Notes: generated by a model from the letters alone, not told the origin. Shown: positions 44,302 through 54,883, counted from the stretch's first letter. The stretch is 64,000 nt of DNA from Paraburkholderia aspalathi (GCF_900116445.1 NZ_FPBH01000007.1:124001-188000), one strand, 5' to 3'. Made by a program: numbers and translations.

Positions 44302-44619
44302 TTAGTTGCCGAAGTAGACCGAGTTACGGTCGTTGCCGGTCAGCGGACGGCCGGCTTGCGAGGTGCCAGCGATCGGTGCGCCGTAGCCGCTGTTCACAGC
44401 TTGAGCGGTGCCGTTCTGTGCATCGACGCGGGCTTGCGCAGCTTGCAGGTTAGCCGGGTAATCGACATGATCGCCGATCGGGTTGTAACCGGCCTTTTCC
44501 AGTTGCACCAGTTGAGCGCGCACTTCAGCGCGGGTAAGCGGCTGGTTCGATTGAGCGAACGAAGCAACAGGAGCGACCAGAGCGGCAGCGACGACAACTG
44601 CAGAGATAAGAGTCTTCAT
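44302..44619 (-). CDS. DUF4148 secreted small protein
   Basis: A 105-residue exported protein of the Burkholderiales-specific DUF4148 family, whose role is unknown. The signal peptide MKTLISAVVVAAALVAPVAS is cleaved near SFAQS; the conserved block LTRAEVRAQLVQLEKAGYNP follows, and the C-terminus is Gly/Asn-rich. GGAGG lies eight bases upstream of ATG. About 90 bp further upstream is a perfect hairpin (TAGGGG-AAA-CCCCTA). Members often occur in many paralogues per genome. Confidence 0.88.
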   Translation of the reverse strand: MKTLISAVVVAAALVAPVASFAQSNQPLTRAEVRAQLVQLEKAGYNPIGDHVDYPANLQAAQARVDAQNGTAQAVNSGYGAPIAGTSQAGRPLTGNDRNSVYFGN

Positions 44620-44705
44620 GATGTAAACCTCCAGAACTTGTATTTAATGTGCTTTGGGCTCGTTGTCCCGTAGCGCTTAAGTAGAAGTTTAGGAGCGGCA
44701 ACATC

Positions 44706-44720
44706 TAGGGGAAACCCCTA
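44706..44720. promoter_or_regulatory. Short perfect inverted repeat upstream of the DUF4148 gene
   Basis: TAGGGG and CCCCTA are separated by AAA, 87 bases upstream of the DUF4148 start, in the position expected for a promoter-linked regulator site. Flanks are A+T-rich. Confidence 0.45.
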
Positions 44721-44884
44721 AAACGATGAAACTCTATTCCGAAATTCGCAATAGTAGAGGGTCCAGCGTGCTGCCACGCTATCTGCACGATAGCTATCAG
44801 CAATAATTGCCCGCCTTGAATTCAATCGCTTATGTGGCCCGGCGCGCCTTGCTGCAAGCGCGCGCCGGGCCACGATTCAAACGC

Positions 44885-46294
<1,410 letters not shown>

Positions 46295-46525
46295 GTGAAT
46301 TCTCCAGAGTCCAAAAAATGTCGAGACGCCGCGCCGGAAAGAACGTCGGCGGAACGTCGAGGGTGAAAGGATAAAAGAAATGCCGGCTTGCCGCTCGCTG
46401 ACGCGCATTTGCGCTCAGCGAGCAGGCTTTCCACTGCGTGCGGGCCTCAACTTTAGGCGGTGCCCGGTGATGCGCTTTATGACGCACCGCTTACACACCG
46501 CACACACCGCATTACGCAACGTCTG

Positions 46526-47176
46526 TCAGACCCGCGCCGCGTCCAGGCGTTTCCTGAAAACCAGACTGAAATTGTTCGCCGGCATCGCGATCGGCTCGTC
46601 GCACACGAGCCCGACCGATGCGCCCAACGCGACCACCGCTTCCATGTCGCGCACGCCCCACGCGGGGTTGCGGCTGCGCAATTGCTGATCGAACGCATCG
46701 TTGCTCGGCGAGGTATGCGCGCCACCGCGTTTGTAAGGGCCGTACAGATACAGTACACCGCCGTCGACCAGTCGGCGACTCGCGCCGGCGAATAGCGCTT
46801 GCGTCGCGCTCCACGGCGAGATGTGAATCATGTTGATACAGACCACGGCGTCAAACTGATCGGGCGCATTCAGCGTTTGCACACCCCACTCCGCCTGATG
46901 CACGTCGAGAGCGAGCGGTGCGCGCACGTTCGCCAGCCCTGCATGCGCGATCCACGCCGCAATCGACGCACGCGCGTCCGCATCGGGATCACTCGGTTGC
47001 CAGTCGAGCCCGGGCAATGCGCCGGCGAAGCAGATAGCATGCTGCCCCGTGCCGCTCGCGATTTCCAGCACACGGCCGGTAGCCGGCAGCACTTCGCGCA
47101 ATACGGCAAGGATCGGTTCGCGATTGCGTTCGGCGGAGGGCGAATGTTGCCGCAACGCCGGATGGGAATCAGTCAT
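46526..47176 (-). CDS. DUF938 SAM-dependent methyltransferase-like protein
   Basis: A 216-residue class I methyltransferase fold of the DUF938 family. The opening HSPSAERNREPILAVLREVL is diagnostic, followed by the SAM-binding VLEIASGTGQHAICFA and acidic loop PSDPDADA, and VCINMIHISPW near residue 115. Its substrate is unknown. It lies 13 bp downstream of the pyridoxamine-oxidase-like gene and shares its strand, so the two are likely co-transcribed. Confidence 0.88.
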   Translation of the reverse strand: MTDSHPALRQHSPSAERNREPILAVLREVLPATGRVLEIASGTGQHAICFAGALPGLDWQPSDPDADARASIAAWIAHAGLANVRAPLALDVHQAEWGVQTLNAPDQFDAVVCINMIHISPWSATQALFAGASRRLVDGGVLYLYGPYKRGGAHTSPSNDAFDQQLRSRNPAWGVRDMEAVVALGASVGLVCDEPIAMPANNFSLVFRKRLDAARV

Positions 47177-47188
47177 GTTCGGGTTGTT

Positions 47189-47794
47189 TCAGTACAGGGT
47201 CGTGCGCACGCGTTCGGCGAGTTCACGGTCGTAGGTCGCGGCATCGAAACTGGCGCCGTTGATGCGCTGGTGGATCTCGCCGGCACTCGGCAGGCGCGAA
47301 CGTTCGATATGACGCGCGGGATCCCACAGTTTCGAGCGCACCAGCGCCTTCGAGCAATGAAAGTACACCGCTTCGACGTCGATCAGCAGCACGGTACGCG
47401 GCAGTTTACCTTCGACGGCAAAACTGTCCAGCAATTCCGGATCGTTGGAAATGCGGCCGCGGCCGTTCACGCGCAAACTTTCGCCGACGCCCGGAATGAT
47501 GAACAGCAGCGCCAGGTGCGGCTCAACGATGATATTGCGCAGACTGTCGACGCGATTGTTGCCGATGCGGTCCGGCAGCGCGAGCGTGCGTTCGTTGATC
47601 ACACGCACGAAGCCCGGCGCGTCGCCGCGCGGCGAACAGTCGAGGCCTTCCGGACCGGCGGTGGCGAGCACGACGAAGGGCGCGACTTCGATGAACGCAC
47701 GATAGTCTTCGTTGACGTAGGGAATCTCTTTCTTCACTGCGCGTTCGTGGGGCTGACCGTAGATTGCTTCGAGCTGTTCGATCGTCGTCAACAT
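47189..47794 (-). CDS. Pyridoxamine 5'-phosphate oxidase-fold FMN-binding protein
   Basis: A 201-residue split-barrel flavoprotein of the PPOX group resembling the MSMEG_1061-type subfamily. Visible blocks are FVVLATAGPEGLDCSPRGD, LALPDRIGNNRVDSLRNI and VGESLRVNGRGRISND. It is too divergent for a true PdxH, so an F420- or FMN-dependent reductase-like role is more likely. AAGGA supports ATG 47794. Probable operon partner of the DUF938 methyltransferase gene. Confidence 0.83.
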   Translation of the reverse strand: MLTTIEQLEAIYGQPHERAVKKEIPYVNEDYRAFIEVAPFVVLATAGPEGLDCSPRGDAPGFVRVINERTLALPDRIGNNRVDSLRNIIVEPHLALLFIIPGVGESLRVNGRGRISNDPELLDSFAVEGKLPRTVLLIDVEAVYFHCSKALVRSKLWDPARHIERSRLPSAGEIHQRINGASFDAATYDRELAERVRTTLY

Positions 47795-47897
47795 CGGCGT
47801 TCCTTTTGCGGGACGGTTGCTTTTCGTGAGGGCGGCACTGCGTGGGATTGGGATTATCGACGATTTGTGCGAGCCGCGCGCAGCTCGGGCGGCCCGC

Positions 47898-48767
47898 TCA
47901 ATCCAGTGCCAGACGCCCCGCCAGCGCAGTCAGCGTGTCGGCACAGGGCGCGGCGATTTTCAGCGACAACAGCGGATCGGCGCGCGTGCGCCCCAGATTG
48001 ATCGCGACGATCGGCTTGCCCTGCTTCTGCGCCCACACGCAGAAGCGGTAGCCCGAATAGACCATCAGCGACGAGCCGACCACCAGCACCGCGTCCGCCG
48101 CATCGAGCGCATGCGACGCCGCTTCGACACGCTCGCGCGGCACGCTTTCGCCGAAAAACACCACGGCGGGCTTCAACAAACCGCCGCAGTTCGTGCACGC
48201 CGGAACGCGGAAAGCGTCGAGATCGTGCCACTCCAGATGCGCGTCGCCGTCGGCGGCGGTTTCAGCGGTGACGTTCAGCAACGCGGGATTGTCGGCTTCG
48301 AGCGTGCGCTGGATCGACGCGCGCGAATGCTGCATCCCGCAGTCCAGACACGTCACGCCATCGATACCGCCATGCAGTTCGATCACCTCGCGGCTGCCCG
48401 CCCGCTGATGCAAACCGTCGACGTTCTGCGTGACGAGCGTCGGCACATGGCCGGCTGCCTCGAGCCGGGCGAGAGCGGTATGCGCGGCATTCGGCTGCGC
48501 GTCGGCCACCACCGGCCAGCCCACCATGCTGCGTGCCCAATAGCGTCGGCGCATCGCAGCCGTGCCGAGAAATTCCTGCAGCGTGATCGGCGGCGAACGT
48601 TTCCATTCGCCGTTGTCGTCGCGATAGCCTGGAATGCCGGAATCTGTGCTGATGCCCGCACCGGTTAGCACGAACAGACGCGGATAACGCTGCACGAAGG
48701 TATGCAGGTCGTCCAGCGTGTGCGTTTCGTTGAAGGGTTCGATGTGCGCGGGCTGAAGGTCGGTCAT
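47898..48767 (-). CDS. Sir2-family NAD-dependent protein deacylase (class II)
   Basis: A 289-residue sirtuin that removes acyl groups from lysines using NAD+. NAD motifs are LTGAGISTDSGIPGYRD and TQNVDGLHQRAG; the catalytic histidine is in ELHGGIDGVTC. Four zinc cysteines are seen as CLDC and CTNC. VVGSSLMVYSGYRF completes the Rossmann fold. The class II (SIRT4-like) character comes from the PGYRDDNGEWKR stretch. ATG 48767 is chosen; the in-frame extension upstream reads through the repeat-bearing neighbour gene and is rejected. Confidence 0.92.
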   Translation of the reverse strand: MTDLQPAHIEPFNETHTLDDLHTFVQRYPRLFVLTGAGISTDSGIPGYRDDNGEWKRSPPITLQEFLGTAAMRRRYWARSMVGWPVVADAQPNAAHTALARLEAAGHVPTLVTQNVDGLHQRAGSREVIELHGGIDGVTCLDCGMQHSRASIQRTLEADNPALLNVTAETAADGDAHLEWHDLDAFRVPACTNCGGLLKPAVVFFGESVPRERVEAASHALDAADAVLVVGSSLMVYSGYRFCVWAQKQGKPIVAINLGRTRADPLLSLKIAAPCADTLTALAGRLALD

Positions 48768-48817
48768 GACGGGGACGGGGTATGGCTGCGGCCTTGGCGT
48801 AAAACCTGAAACACCGT

Positions 48818-49066
48818 TTAGCGGCGCGTACGCGGTTTGCTGTGCCGCGCTTGCACGGTTTGTACCTTTTGTACCTTTTGTACCTTTTGCACCCTGAGTG
48901 CCGCCTGCCGCGCTTGCCATTCGGCGAGCGCTGACTGATAGCGCTCCAGTGCTTCATCGTAGAGATCGAAGACACACGGATTGCAGCCGCTATGACAACA
49001 ATCGTCGAGGTCGGGCTGCACGGGCGGCACCGGCTGCGGGTCGTCCTTGGGTGTGGCGCGGGGCAC
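48818..49066 (-). CDS. Oxidoreductase-like small cysteine-rich protein
   Basis: An 82-residue protein resembling the oxidoreductase-like N-terminal domain (found alone in many proteobacteria). The cysteines C23, C24, C28 and C31 lie in DDCCHSGCNPCVFDLYDEAL, a likely metal or disulfide site. A 9-bp tandem repeat encodes the tail VQKVQKVQKVQTVQ. The start is GTG. It precedes the sirtuin gene on the same strand. Function unknown. Confidence 0.7.
   Translation of the reverse strand: MPRATPKDDPQPVPPVQPDLDDCCHSGCNPCVFDLYDEALERYQSALAEWQARQAALRVQKVQKVQKVQTVQARHSKPRTRR
48859..48894. repeat. Four-copy 9-bp tandem repeat inside a gene
   Basis: Three exact copies of TTTGTACCT followed by TTTGCACCC. The unit length is a multiple of three, so copy-number change would add or remove VQK units in the encoded tail without a frameshift. 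Confidence 0.9.
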
Positions 49067-49141
49067 GGCGAATCGTTTTCCGGAAGGCGGGAAGCGCCCA
49101 GTATAAGTTGATCTCCTGCGATGCGTGCGGACGCGCCCTGC

Positions 49142-49906
49142 TCAACCCCGCCCGACGAACGGCATCTTGCTCGCCATGATGGTCATGAACTGCACGTTCG
49201 CGGACAGCGGCAATTCGGCCATATGCAGCACCGCGTCGGCGACGTGCTGCACGTCCATCAACGGCTCGACCGCGATTTCGCCATTCGCCTGCGGCACGCC
49301 GCGCGCCATCCGCTCGGCCATTTCCGTCGCCGCATTGCCGATGTCAATTTGACCGCACACGATGTCGTATTTGCGGCCGTCGAGCGAAACCGCTTTGGTG
49401 ATGCCGGTAATCGCGTGCTTGGTCGCCGTATAGGCAATGCTGTTCGGCCGCGGCGCATGCGCGGAAATCGAGCCATTGTTGATGATGCGGCCGCCCCGCG
49501 GCGTCTGCGTTTTCATCAGACCGAAGGCGGCACGTGTGCAGAGAAACACGCCTGTGAGATTGGTGTCGACCACCGAGCGCCATTCGTCGACATCGAGCTC
49601 GTCGATATCCACCGGCGAGCCGTTACGGCCCGCATTGTTGAACAGCACGTCGAGACGGCCGCGCCGCGAGCGGATCGTGTCGAACAGCGCAGCGACGCTA
49701 TCGGCATCCGTCACGTCGCAGGCCACGGCAAGCGCATCGCCACCGAGTTGCTGCGCTTCTTCGACCACGGCGTCGAGCGGCGCCTGGCGACGGCCTGCGA
49801 GTACGACGCTATAACCATGTTCCAGCATCTTGAGCGCGCAGGCCCGGCCGATGCCACTGCCCGCGCCCGTCACCAGCGCGACCTTCTTGATTCCCGTTCC
49901 TGTCAC
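49142..49906 (-). CDS. Short-chain dehydrogenase/reductase
   Basis: A 254-residue SDR oxidoreductase. Cofactor motif [11 protein letters not shown] near the start with AGRR suggesting NADP preference, NNAG in LFNNAGRNG, catalytic Ser in [12 protein letters not shown] and the YxxxK motif as YTATKHA. The start GTG 49906 is chosen from GGGAGAAG upstream; an ATG at 49945 is in frame but lacks a site. It is divergent from the polysaccharide deacetylase gene. The substrate is unknown. Confidence 0.9.
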   Translation of the reverse strand: MTGTGIKKVALVTGAGSGIGRACALKMLEHGYSVVLAGRRQAPLDAVVEEAQQLGGDALAVACDVTDADSVAALFDTIRSRRGRLDVLFNNAGRNGSPVDIDELDVDEWRSVVDTNLTGVFLCTRAAFGLMKTQTPRGGRIINNGSISAHAPRPNSIAYTATKHAITGITKAVSLDGRKYDIVCGQIDIGNAATEMAERMARGVPQANGEIAVEPLMDVQHVADAVLHMAELPLSANVQFMTIMASKMPFVGRG

Positions 49907-50150
49907 AGCACTTCTCCCGCTCGGTTTCTTTGGCCCTAGCACCATACAACAGCAGGTCGCCCATCACAAACGCAACGGCAACGGCGCAGCCTTCGCGAAG
50001 CATGATGTCTTTCAGATTTCTTTCATTACTTATCGTTACCTTCCGCAACAGCGCCGCGTTGCGCATCAATGGTATGGTTGACTGTTGCGCGTCACGCGCG
50101 CGATTCAGGGCCCTCCCAGGACGGAGGAAGGAAGACAGGAAGCACGCTTT

Positions 50151-51005
50151 ATGAACGAACTTTTCACCCCGCATCGCAATGAGGTCGCGCCGCAGCACCG
50201 CTGGCCGCGCACCGGCTATCCCGCGATGGTCACCGCCACCGCCGCATGGCATGTATTCGTACTGGCCGGCTGGCTGCTGACACCCGCCGCATGGCCATGG
50301 TGGCTCGCCGCGATCTTCGCGAATCACGCTATTTTCACGGTAGCCGGCCTGTTGCCGCGCACCTCGCTGCTGGGCCCAAACTGGACGCGCCTGCCCGCCG
50401 GCGCGCGCAACGCAGACGCGATCGCACTGACCATCGACGACGGTCCCGACCCGGTCGTCACACCGCAAGTGCTGGATCTGCTCGACGCTTTCAACGTGCG
50501 CGCCACTTTCTTCTGTATCGGCGCGAAAGCGCAACGCTACCCGGAGCTCGCACGCGAAATCGTCGCACGCGGCCATGCGCTGGAAAACCATTCGCAGGTT
50601 CACGTGCACACGTTTTCGATCACGTTTCCGGGCGCGCTCACGCGCGAGATCGAAGCGGCGCAGCGCACCTTCCAGGCATTGAGCGGCGAGCGGCCAATGT
50701 TCTTCCGCGCCCCGGCGGGCCTGCGCAACATCTTTCTCGAGCCCGTGCTGCGCAAACTCGATTTGCGGCTCGCGGCGTGGACGCGGCGCGGCTACGACAC
50801 GCGCGAGCGTGATCCCCAGGTGGTCACGCACCGGCTGCTTCAGGGCCTTGCCCCGCGCGACATCCTGCTCCTGCACGATGGAAACGCCGCGCTCACCCTC
50901 GAAGGCAAACCGCTGATACTCGCCGTCCTGCCGAGCGTGATCGAAGCGGCGCACCAACAGCACCTGCGCTTCGTTACGCTGCGTGAAGCGCGCGTCGACG
51001 ACTGA
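50151..51005 (+). CDS. Membrane-anchored polysaccharide deacetylase (NodB-fold)
   Basis: A 284-residue family-4 carbohydrate esterase with two N-terminal membrane helices (about residues 25-66). The catalytic motif is LTIDDGPDP with the metal aspartates, the second metal site ENHSQVHVHTF (HSxxH-like: HSQVH), and FFRAPAG and LLLHDG as later motifs. It should deacetylate an N-acetylated surface polysaccharide or glycolipid facing the periplasm or membrane. AGGAA lies upstream of ATG 50151. No capsule or PNAG genes are adjacent. Confidence 0.87.
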   Translation: MNELFTPHRNEVAPQHRWPRTGYPAMVTATAAWHVFVLAGWLLTPAAWPWWLAAIFANHAIFTVAGLLPRTSLLGPNWTRLPAGARNADAIALTIDDGPDPVVTPQVLDLLDAFNVRATFFCIGAKAQRYPELAREIVARGHALENHSQVHVHTFSITFPGALTREIEAAQRTFQALSGERPMFFRAPAGLRNIFLEPVLRKLDLRLAAWTRRGYDTRERDPQVVTHRLLQGLAPRDILLLHDGNAALTLEGKPLILAVLPSVIEAAHQQHLRFVTLREARVDD

Positions 51006-51067
51006 ACTGCGAGAAATCTTGCCGCGTGGCTCGGCCACCGACACGTGGCGAGCCACGCCGCGCCCTC

Positions 51068-52480
51068 TTACACCCGGAAATCCGCCGCCATGTCTTCGTC
51101 CGTGCGCGCCTCGAGCTCGCCGCTGCGGCAGGCCTTCAGGAACACGTCGTAATCACGTTCCACCTGATCCGCGTAGCTGGCGGCATAAGCTGCGAGTGAC
51201 TCCGCAAACTGGTCGCCACGACCGATATACGCGCTGACTTCGATCGCCTGGCCGCTCGCCTTGGCATGCGCACGCGCCATGATCCAGCCGCAAAGCTTCG
51301 CGTAACCTTCCAGCAGGTCGGTGTCGAACAACTCGATGTTCGCCGACAGTTTCATGTCGCGTAGTTGCCGGAAATAGAAATGGCGTCCTAGCGGTCCGTT
51401 CGCCCAGCCGAGAAAAATGTCGCTCGCGGCCTGCAGCATGCGCTGCCCTTGCACGACGCGTTCGCCCTCGTGCTTCACGGGAGCCGACTTGTAATACTGG
51501 GCTACCACAGACGGCCGCGCCTCCTTGAGCTGCAGGAACAATGGCTTGCCCATGTGATCCACGTTCAGCACCACCATGCAGCGCGTGCCGACACTGCCGA
51601 CGCCCACCACTTTGAATACGATGTCCTGCACGGTGAAATGGCTGAGCAACTCGCGCCGGTCATGCGACATCGTCTTCAGGTACTCGCCCCACATGCGCTC
51701 GAGCATCTTGCGCCAGTTGTGGCCCCTGAATGCTTCGGTTTCTTCAGGCGTGAACAGCGTGTTCGCGCCCAGCACGTGGAACAGCGCCGGCGGCGCATCG
51801 CGGATCGTCCAGTGATCGCCGTCGTGCTCGGCCATTTTTTCCAGCAGATTTTCGTGGGTACGGCTCGCGGCCTTTTCCATACCGCGGCGCACGATACGGC
51901 GGCGCTCGGGGGTCAGCGCGGTTTCCGCCATGCGGTCGAAGGTGATGCGGTCGTACCAGAGTTCGAGCGCGCCGCATTGCGCGTATTGCGTCATGCGGTC
52001 GCGGTATTCGGTAACGGCGGTCATCACCAGATTCTCGGCTGCGCCACGGCTCAAACGCATATGACGCGCGGCGACCACGAGGCTCGCGGTCAGGCGTTTC
52101 AGGTCCCATTCGAAGGGACCCGTCGCGACTTCGTCGAAGTCGTTCAGATCGAATACGAGTTGACGCTCCGGTGTCGCGAAGCCGCCGAAATTCATCAGAT
52201 GACCGTCGCCGCAAATCGGCATGGTGAGGCCGGTGTCGGGAACACGGCTCAGGTCGTGCGCCTGAATGATCGCGGTGCCGCGAAAGAAGGTGAACGGCGA
52301 CACCGACATGCGCCCGTAGCGCAGCGGCACAAGCCTTTCGACGCGCCCCTCGCTGCTTTGCTTGAGCAACTCGATCGGGTTGCGATGCAACTCGCCTACC
52401 GTGCGATGGCTCGAGCGCTTCGAGTGCTCACGGGCGGCACGGCCACGGGCCTCCCGTTCGGCGATGGTGCTGGCTTTCAT
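51068..52480 (-). CDS. DUF2252 family protein (kinase-like fold suspected)
   Basis: A 470-residue cytosolic protein of the DUF2252 family, function unknown. The blocks GDGHLMNFGGFATPERQLVFD and DLNDFDEVATGPFEWDLKRL resemble aminoglycoside-phosphotransferase and protein-kinase-like catalytic and metal loops (HGDxHxxN and DFD), so a small-molecule phosphotransferase is possible. ATG 52480 with GGAG upstream is used. It follows the OM barrel gene on the same strand with a 74-bp gap. No further context. Confidence 0.8.
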   Translation of the reverse strand: MKASTIAEREARGRAAREHSKRSSHRTVGELHRNPIELLKQSSEGRVERLVPLRYGRMSVSPFTFFRGTAIIQAHDLSRVPDTGLTMPICGDGHLMNFGGFATPERQLVFDLNDFDEVATGPFEWDLKRLTASLVVAARHMRLSRGAAENLVMTAVTEYRDRMTQYAQCGALELWYDRITFDRMAETALTPERRRIVRRGMEKAASRTHENLLEKMAEHDGDHWTIRDAPPALFHVLGANTLFTPEETEAFRGHNWRKMLERMWGEYLKTMSHDRRELLSHFTVQDIVFKVVGVGSVGTRCMVVLNVDHMGKPLFLQLKEARPSVVAQYYKSAPVKHEGERVVQGQRMLQAASDIFLGWANGPLGRHFYFRQLRDMKLSANIELFDTDLLEGYAKLCGWIMARAHAKASGQAIEVSAYIGRGDQFAESLAAYAASYADQVERDYDVFLKACRSGELEARTDEDMAADFRV

Positions 52481-52554
52481 GCTCTTCTCCGGTTTTTTTC
52501 TGTGAATCTTTACTATCGGTTCTAGAAGACTGCTTCTGCTGACACGGTGAGCCA

Positions 52555-53568
52555 TCACCAACGGTAGCCCACACCGCCGAAAATTACATCCGAGTCGCGA
52601 TCATAGCGTGTCACGACACGATTCCATTCGATCCGCGCATTCCAGTGATCGGTCAAGCGATACGAGCCGGCGATCGTAACGAGCCCGGAAAACTTCCCGG
52701 CGCCCGGCCCCGGCGTCAGGCTGTTCTCGTTTTCGTTGATCGCATAGTAGGCGCCGACGCCGAGCCCGAGCGATACCTTATCGTTGAGGAAGGCACGCGT
52801 CGCCCACAGTTGGCTGGTCAAGCCGTCGCGGCGCGCCACCTTGCTGCTGCCCTCGTGAAGATAGCCAACCGTCACATCGAGGTATTTCGCAAGCCCACGC
52901 CGGTATTCGATCGCGCCGCCAAGTGCAGTCGGCGAGCTGGTCGAATTGATGATCGTCTCGCCGAGGTACACGGCCACTTCGTTGTTAGTGACGTTGTGCG
53001 TACTGCCGCTCGCCCAGTCGCGCGGACCGGGGGTGCCCGGGGCATCGAGCTGATAGCCGACGCCGAACATCACGCTGGTCGCATCCGGCCCGCGCTGCAC
53101 ATGCACGCGATTCAACTGCAGTTGCGTGATCCACCGGCTCGACGCGTAGTACGCGGCGCGCACGCTATACACGACACCCCAGCCGTGAGTGTCCGAATAG
53201 CTGCCGCCTTGCACGGCCGTGGTGGTGTCGAAGTAACGGTATGGACCGACGCCCGCCTGCAGGACGAACTGCGGGCTGCCGACGGGAATACGGCCCCACA
53301 GCTGGATCATCTGGCCGTCGCGATGATGGTTGGGAATGTGTCCCTCATTGAGCCACGTGAAGCTCGCGGCAAAGTATTGCCCGAGCCCTTCCTGATAGTT
53401 GAACGCCCACGTGTAGGTGTTTGTACTGCCCGCGCGCGAGCCGCCGCCGAATAGGGAAAACTCCTGGGCGTCAGCCGCGTTAGACGCGAACAGAAGCCCG
53501 ATACCGACAAGGCAGGAGGACGCTTTGGTTGTGAGCTTGATGTTCCCGGCAGAATTCAGATTCCGCAT
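52555..53568 (-). CDS. Outer-membrane beta-barrel protein with an internal duplication
   Basis: A 337-residue exported protein; signal peptide to AADAQ (residue 35). The mature protein alternates strand-like segments and ends in GGVGYRW, an aromatic C-terminal strand as in OM barrels. Two halves align at a constant offset of 163-164 residues: YQEGLGQYF with YRRGLAKYL, RDGQMIQLWG with RDGLTSQLWA, AGVGPY with LGVGAY, LNRV and GVGYQL with WNRV and GVGYRW. This suggests two fused eight-stranded-type repeats. PagL-like barrels are a distant possibility. No function assigned. Confidence 0.75.
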   Translation of the reverse strand: MRNLNSAGNIKLTTKASSCLVGIGLLFASNAADAQEFSLFGGGSRAGSTNTYTWAFNYQEGLGQYFAASFTWLNEGHIPNHHRDGQMIQLWGRIPVGSPQFVLQAGVGPYRYFDTTTAVQGGSYSDTHGWGVVYSVRAAYYASSRWITQLQLNRVHVQRGPDATSVMFGVGYQLDAPGTPGPRDWASGSTHNVTNNEVAVYLGETIINSTSSPTALGGAIEYRRGLAKYLDVTVGYLHEGSSKVARRDGLTSQLWATRAFLNDKVSLGLGVGAYYAINENENSLTPGPGAGKFSGLVTIAGSYRLTDHWNARIEWNRVVTRYDRDSDVIFGGVGYRW

Positions 53569-53999
53569 GTTTTTCGCATCTCCGGATGGGCCGCTGTCGC
53601 TGCCGGCATTCGTGAGCCGACGAGAAGCCGCGTAGCGGCTTCGAGCGCCGGGACGTTACAAACTGTTAGCCATGCTAGCAGACCGCCCGGTAAAAATGCC
53701 ACACCGTGCATTTTGAATAATGCAGTCATGCAACCACGTCTTCAATCACCCGGTTTTCAAATCTCCACTATTGGTTGCGACCGCAACGACTGATCATATT
53801 CGGCGGACAAAATTACCGGAAATCAAACAGGCGATTAACCAGTTGGTGAATATTTTATTTTTCACTGATGCGCACACTTCAGACATCGCGAATCTGGCCG
53901 TTTACCGGTACATAGCGAATATGAGTGACGCACTCGAAAAAGCCCATGAAATCGGGCCTGTTCCGCCGAACGTGCGTCGCGCAAGATAACGGAGAGAGC
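53569..53999 (+). other. A+T-rich intergenic region with one small doubtful gene
   Basis: The region between the divergent barrel gene and motA is much richer in A+T than its surroundings. An open frame at 53720-53989 (89 codons, encoding LPEIKQAINQLVNILFFTD and a helical tail) ends 10 bases before motA, but it has no ribosome binding site or family resemblance. The motA ribosome binding site CGGAGAGAG is at 53990-53998. Confidence 0.4.
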
Positions 54000-54869
54000 A
54001 TGTTTGTCGCAATCGGCTGGGTAGTGGTAATGGCTTCTGTGATCGGTAGTTTTGTCGGTGTAGGCGGACATCTTCCCGCGCTCGTTCAACCGTTCGAATT
54101 GCTATGTATTTTTGGCGCGGCGATCGGTGCGTTTGTCGTGAGCAATCCGACCTCCACGCTGAAGAAAACGATCAAGGCAATTCCTTCGTGTTTTAAGAGC
54201 GGTGGGTATACGAAGGAAAAATATCTCGAGCTGATCGCGCTGCTTTACGAGCTGCTTCAGAAGGCACGCAAGGAAGGCATGATGTCGCTCGAAGCCGATG
54301 TCATGGCGCCGGAAGAGAGCGTGCTGTTCCAGAAGTATTCGCACGTCCTGAAGGACCATCATCTGCTCGACTTTATCGTCGACTATTTGCGCATGATGTC
54401 CGGCGGCAACGTGAACGTGCTTGAAGTGCAGGACCTGATGGACGAAGAACTGGCCACGCATCATGCGGAAGCATCGGTCGCGGCCAACGCGATTCAGAAA
54501 ATGGCTGACGGCTTACCGGCATTCGGCATTGTCGCCGCCGTGATGGGTGTGGTTCATACGATGGGCTCGGTCGGCGCGCCGCCCGCCGTGCTCGGCGAAA
54601 TGATCGCCGGCGCACTGGTCGGCACCTTCCTCGGCATTCTTCTCGCCTATGGCTTTATCGGTCCGGTCGCCGATCTGCTCAATGCCAAAGGCCGCGCCGA
54701 AGCAAAACCTTACCAGTGCGTGAAGGCCGTGCTGCTCGCCTCGCTCTCCGGCTATGCACCGCCGATCGCCGTCGAATTCGGCCGCAAGGTCCTGTTCACC
54801 GCCGACCGTCCGAGCTTCCAGGAACTCGACGACGCCGTGCGCGCCACCAAGATGCCGAAATCGGCCTGA
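54000..54869 (+). CDS. motA: Flagellar motor stator protein MotA
   Basis: A 289-residue proton-channel subunit of the flagellar stator. Four membrane helices are visible; the periplasmic-side prolines are in GLPAFGIVAAVMGVVHTMGS, and the cytoplasmic loop contains MMSLEADVMAPEES. Length is normal. GGAGAG lies seven bases upstream. It is followed after 14 bp by motB, which carries a nonsense codon. No chemotaxis genes follow, unlike the main motAB-che operon of Burkholderiales, so this may be an additional stator locus. Confidence 0.94.
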   Translation: MFVAIGWVVVMASVIGSFVGVGGHLPALVQPFELLCIFGAAIGAFVVSNPTSTLKKTIKAIPSCFKSGGYTKEKYLELIALLYELLQKARKEGMMSLEADVMAPEESVLFQKYSHVLKDHHLLDFIVDYLRMMSGGNVNVLEVQDLMDEELATHHAEASVAANAIQKMADGLPAFGIVAAVMGVVHTMGSVGAPPAVLGEMIAGALVGTFLGILLAYGFIGPVADLLNAKGRAEAKPYQCVKAVLLASLSGYAPPIAVEFGRKVLFTADRPSFQELDDAVRATKMPKSA

Positions 54870-54883
54870 CGCGGAGCGGCATC

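Noticed and set aside
48859..48894. Short repeats that might suggest a CRISPR array
   Set aside because: The copies are 9 bp with no spacers and lie in frame within a small gene.
53720..53989. An 89-codon gene just upstream of motA
   Set aside because: No ribosome binding site, no recognisable family and an A+T-rich setting; kept only as a doubtful frame in the intergenic entry. It does not resemble FlhD or FlhC.
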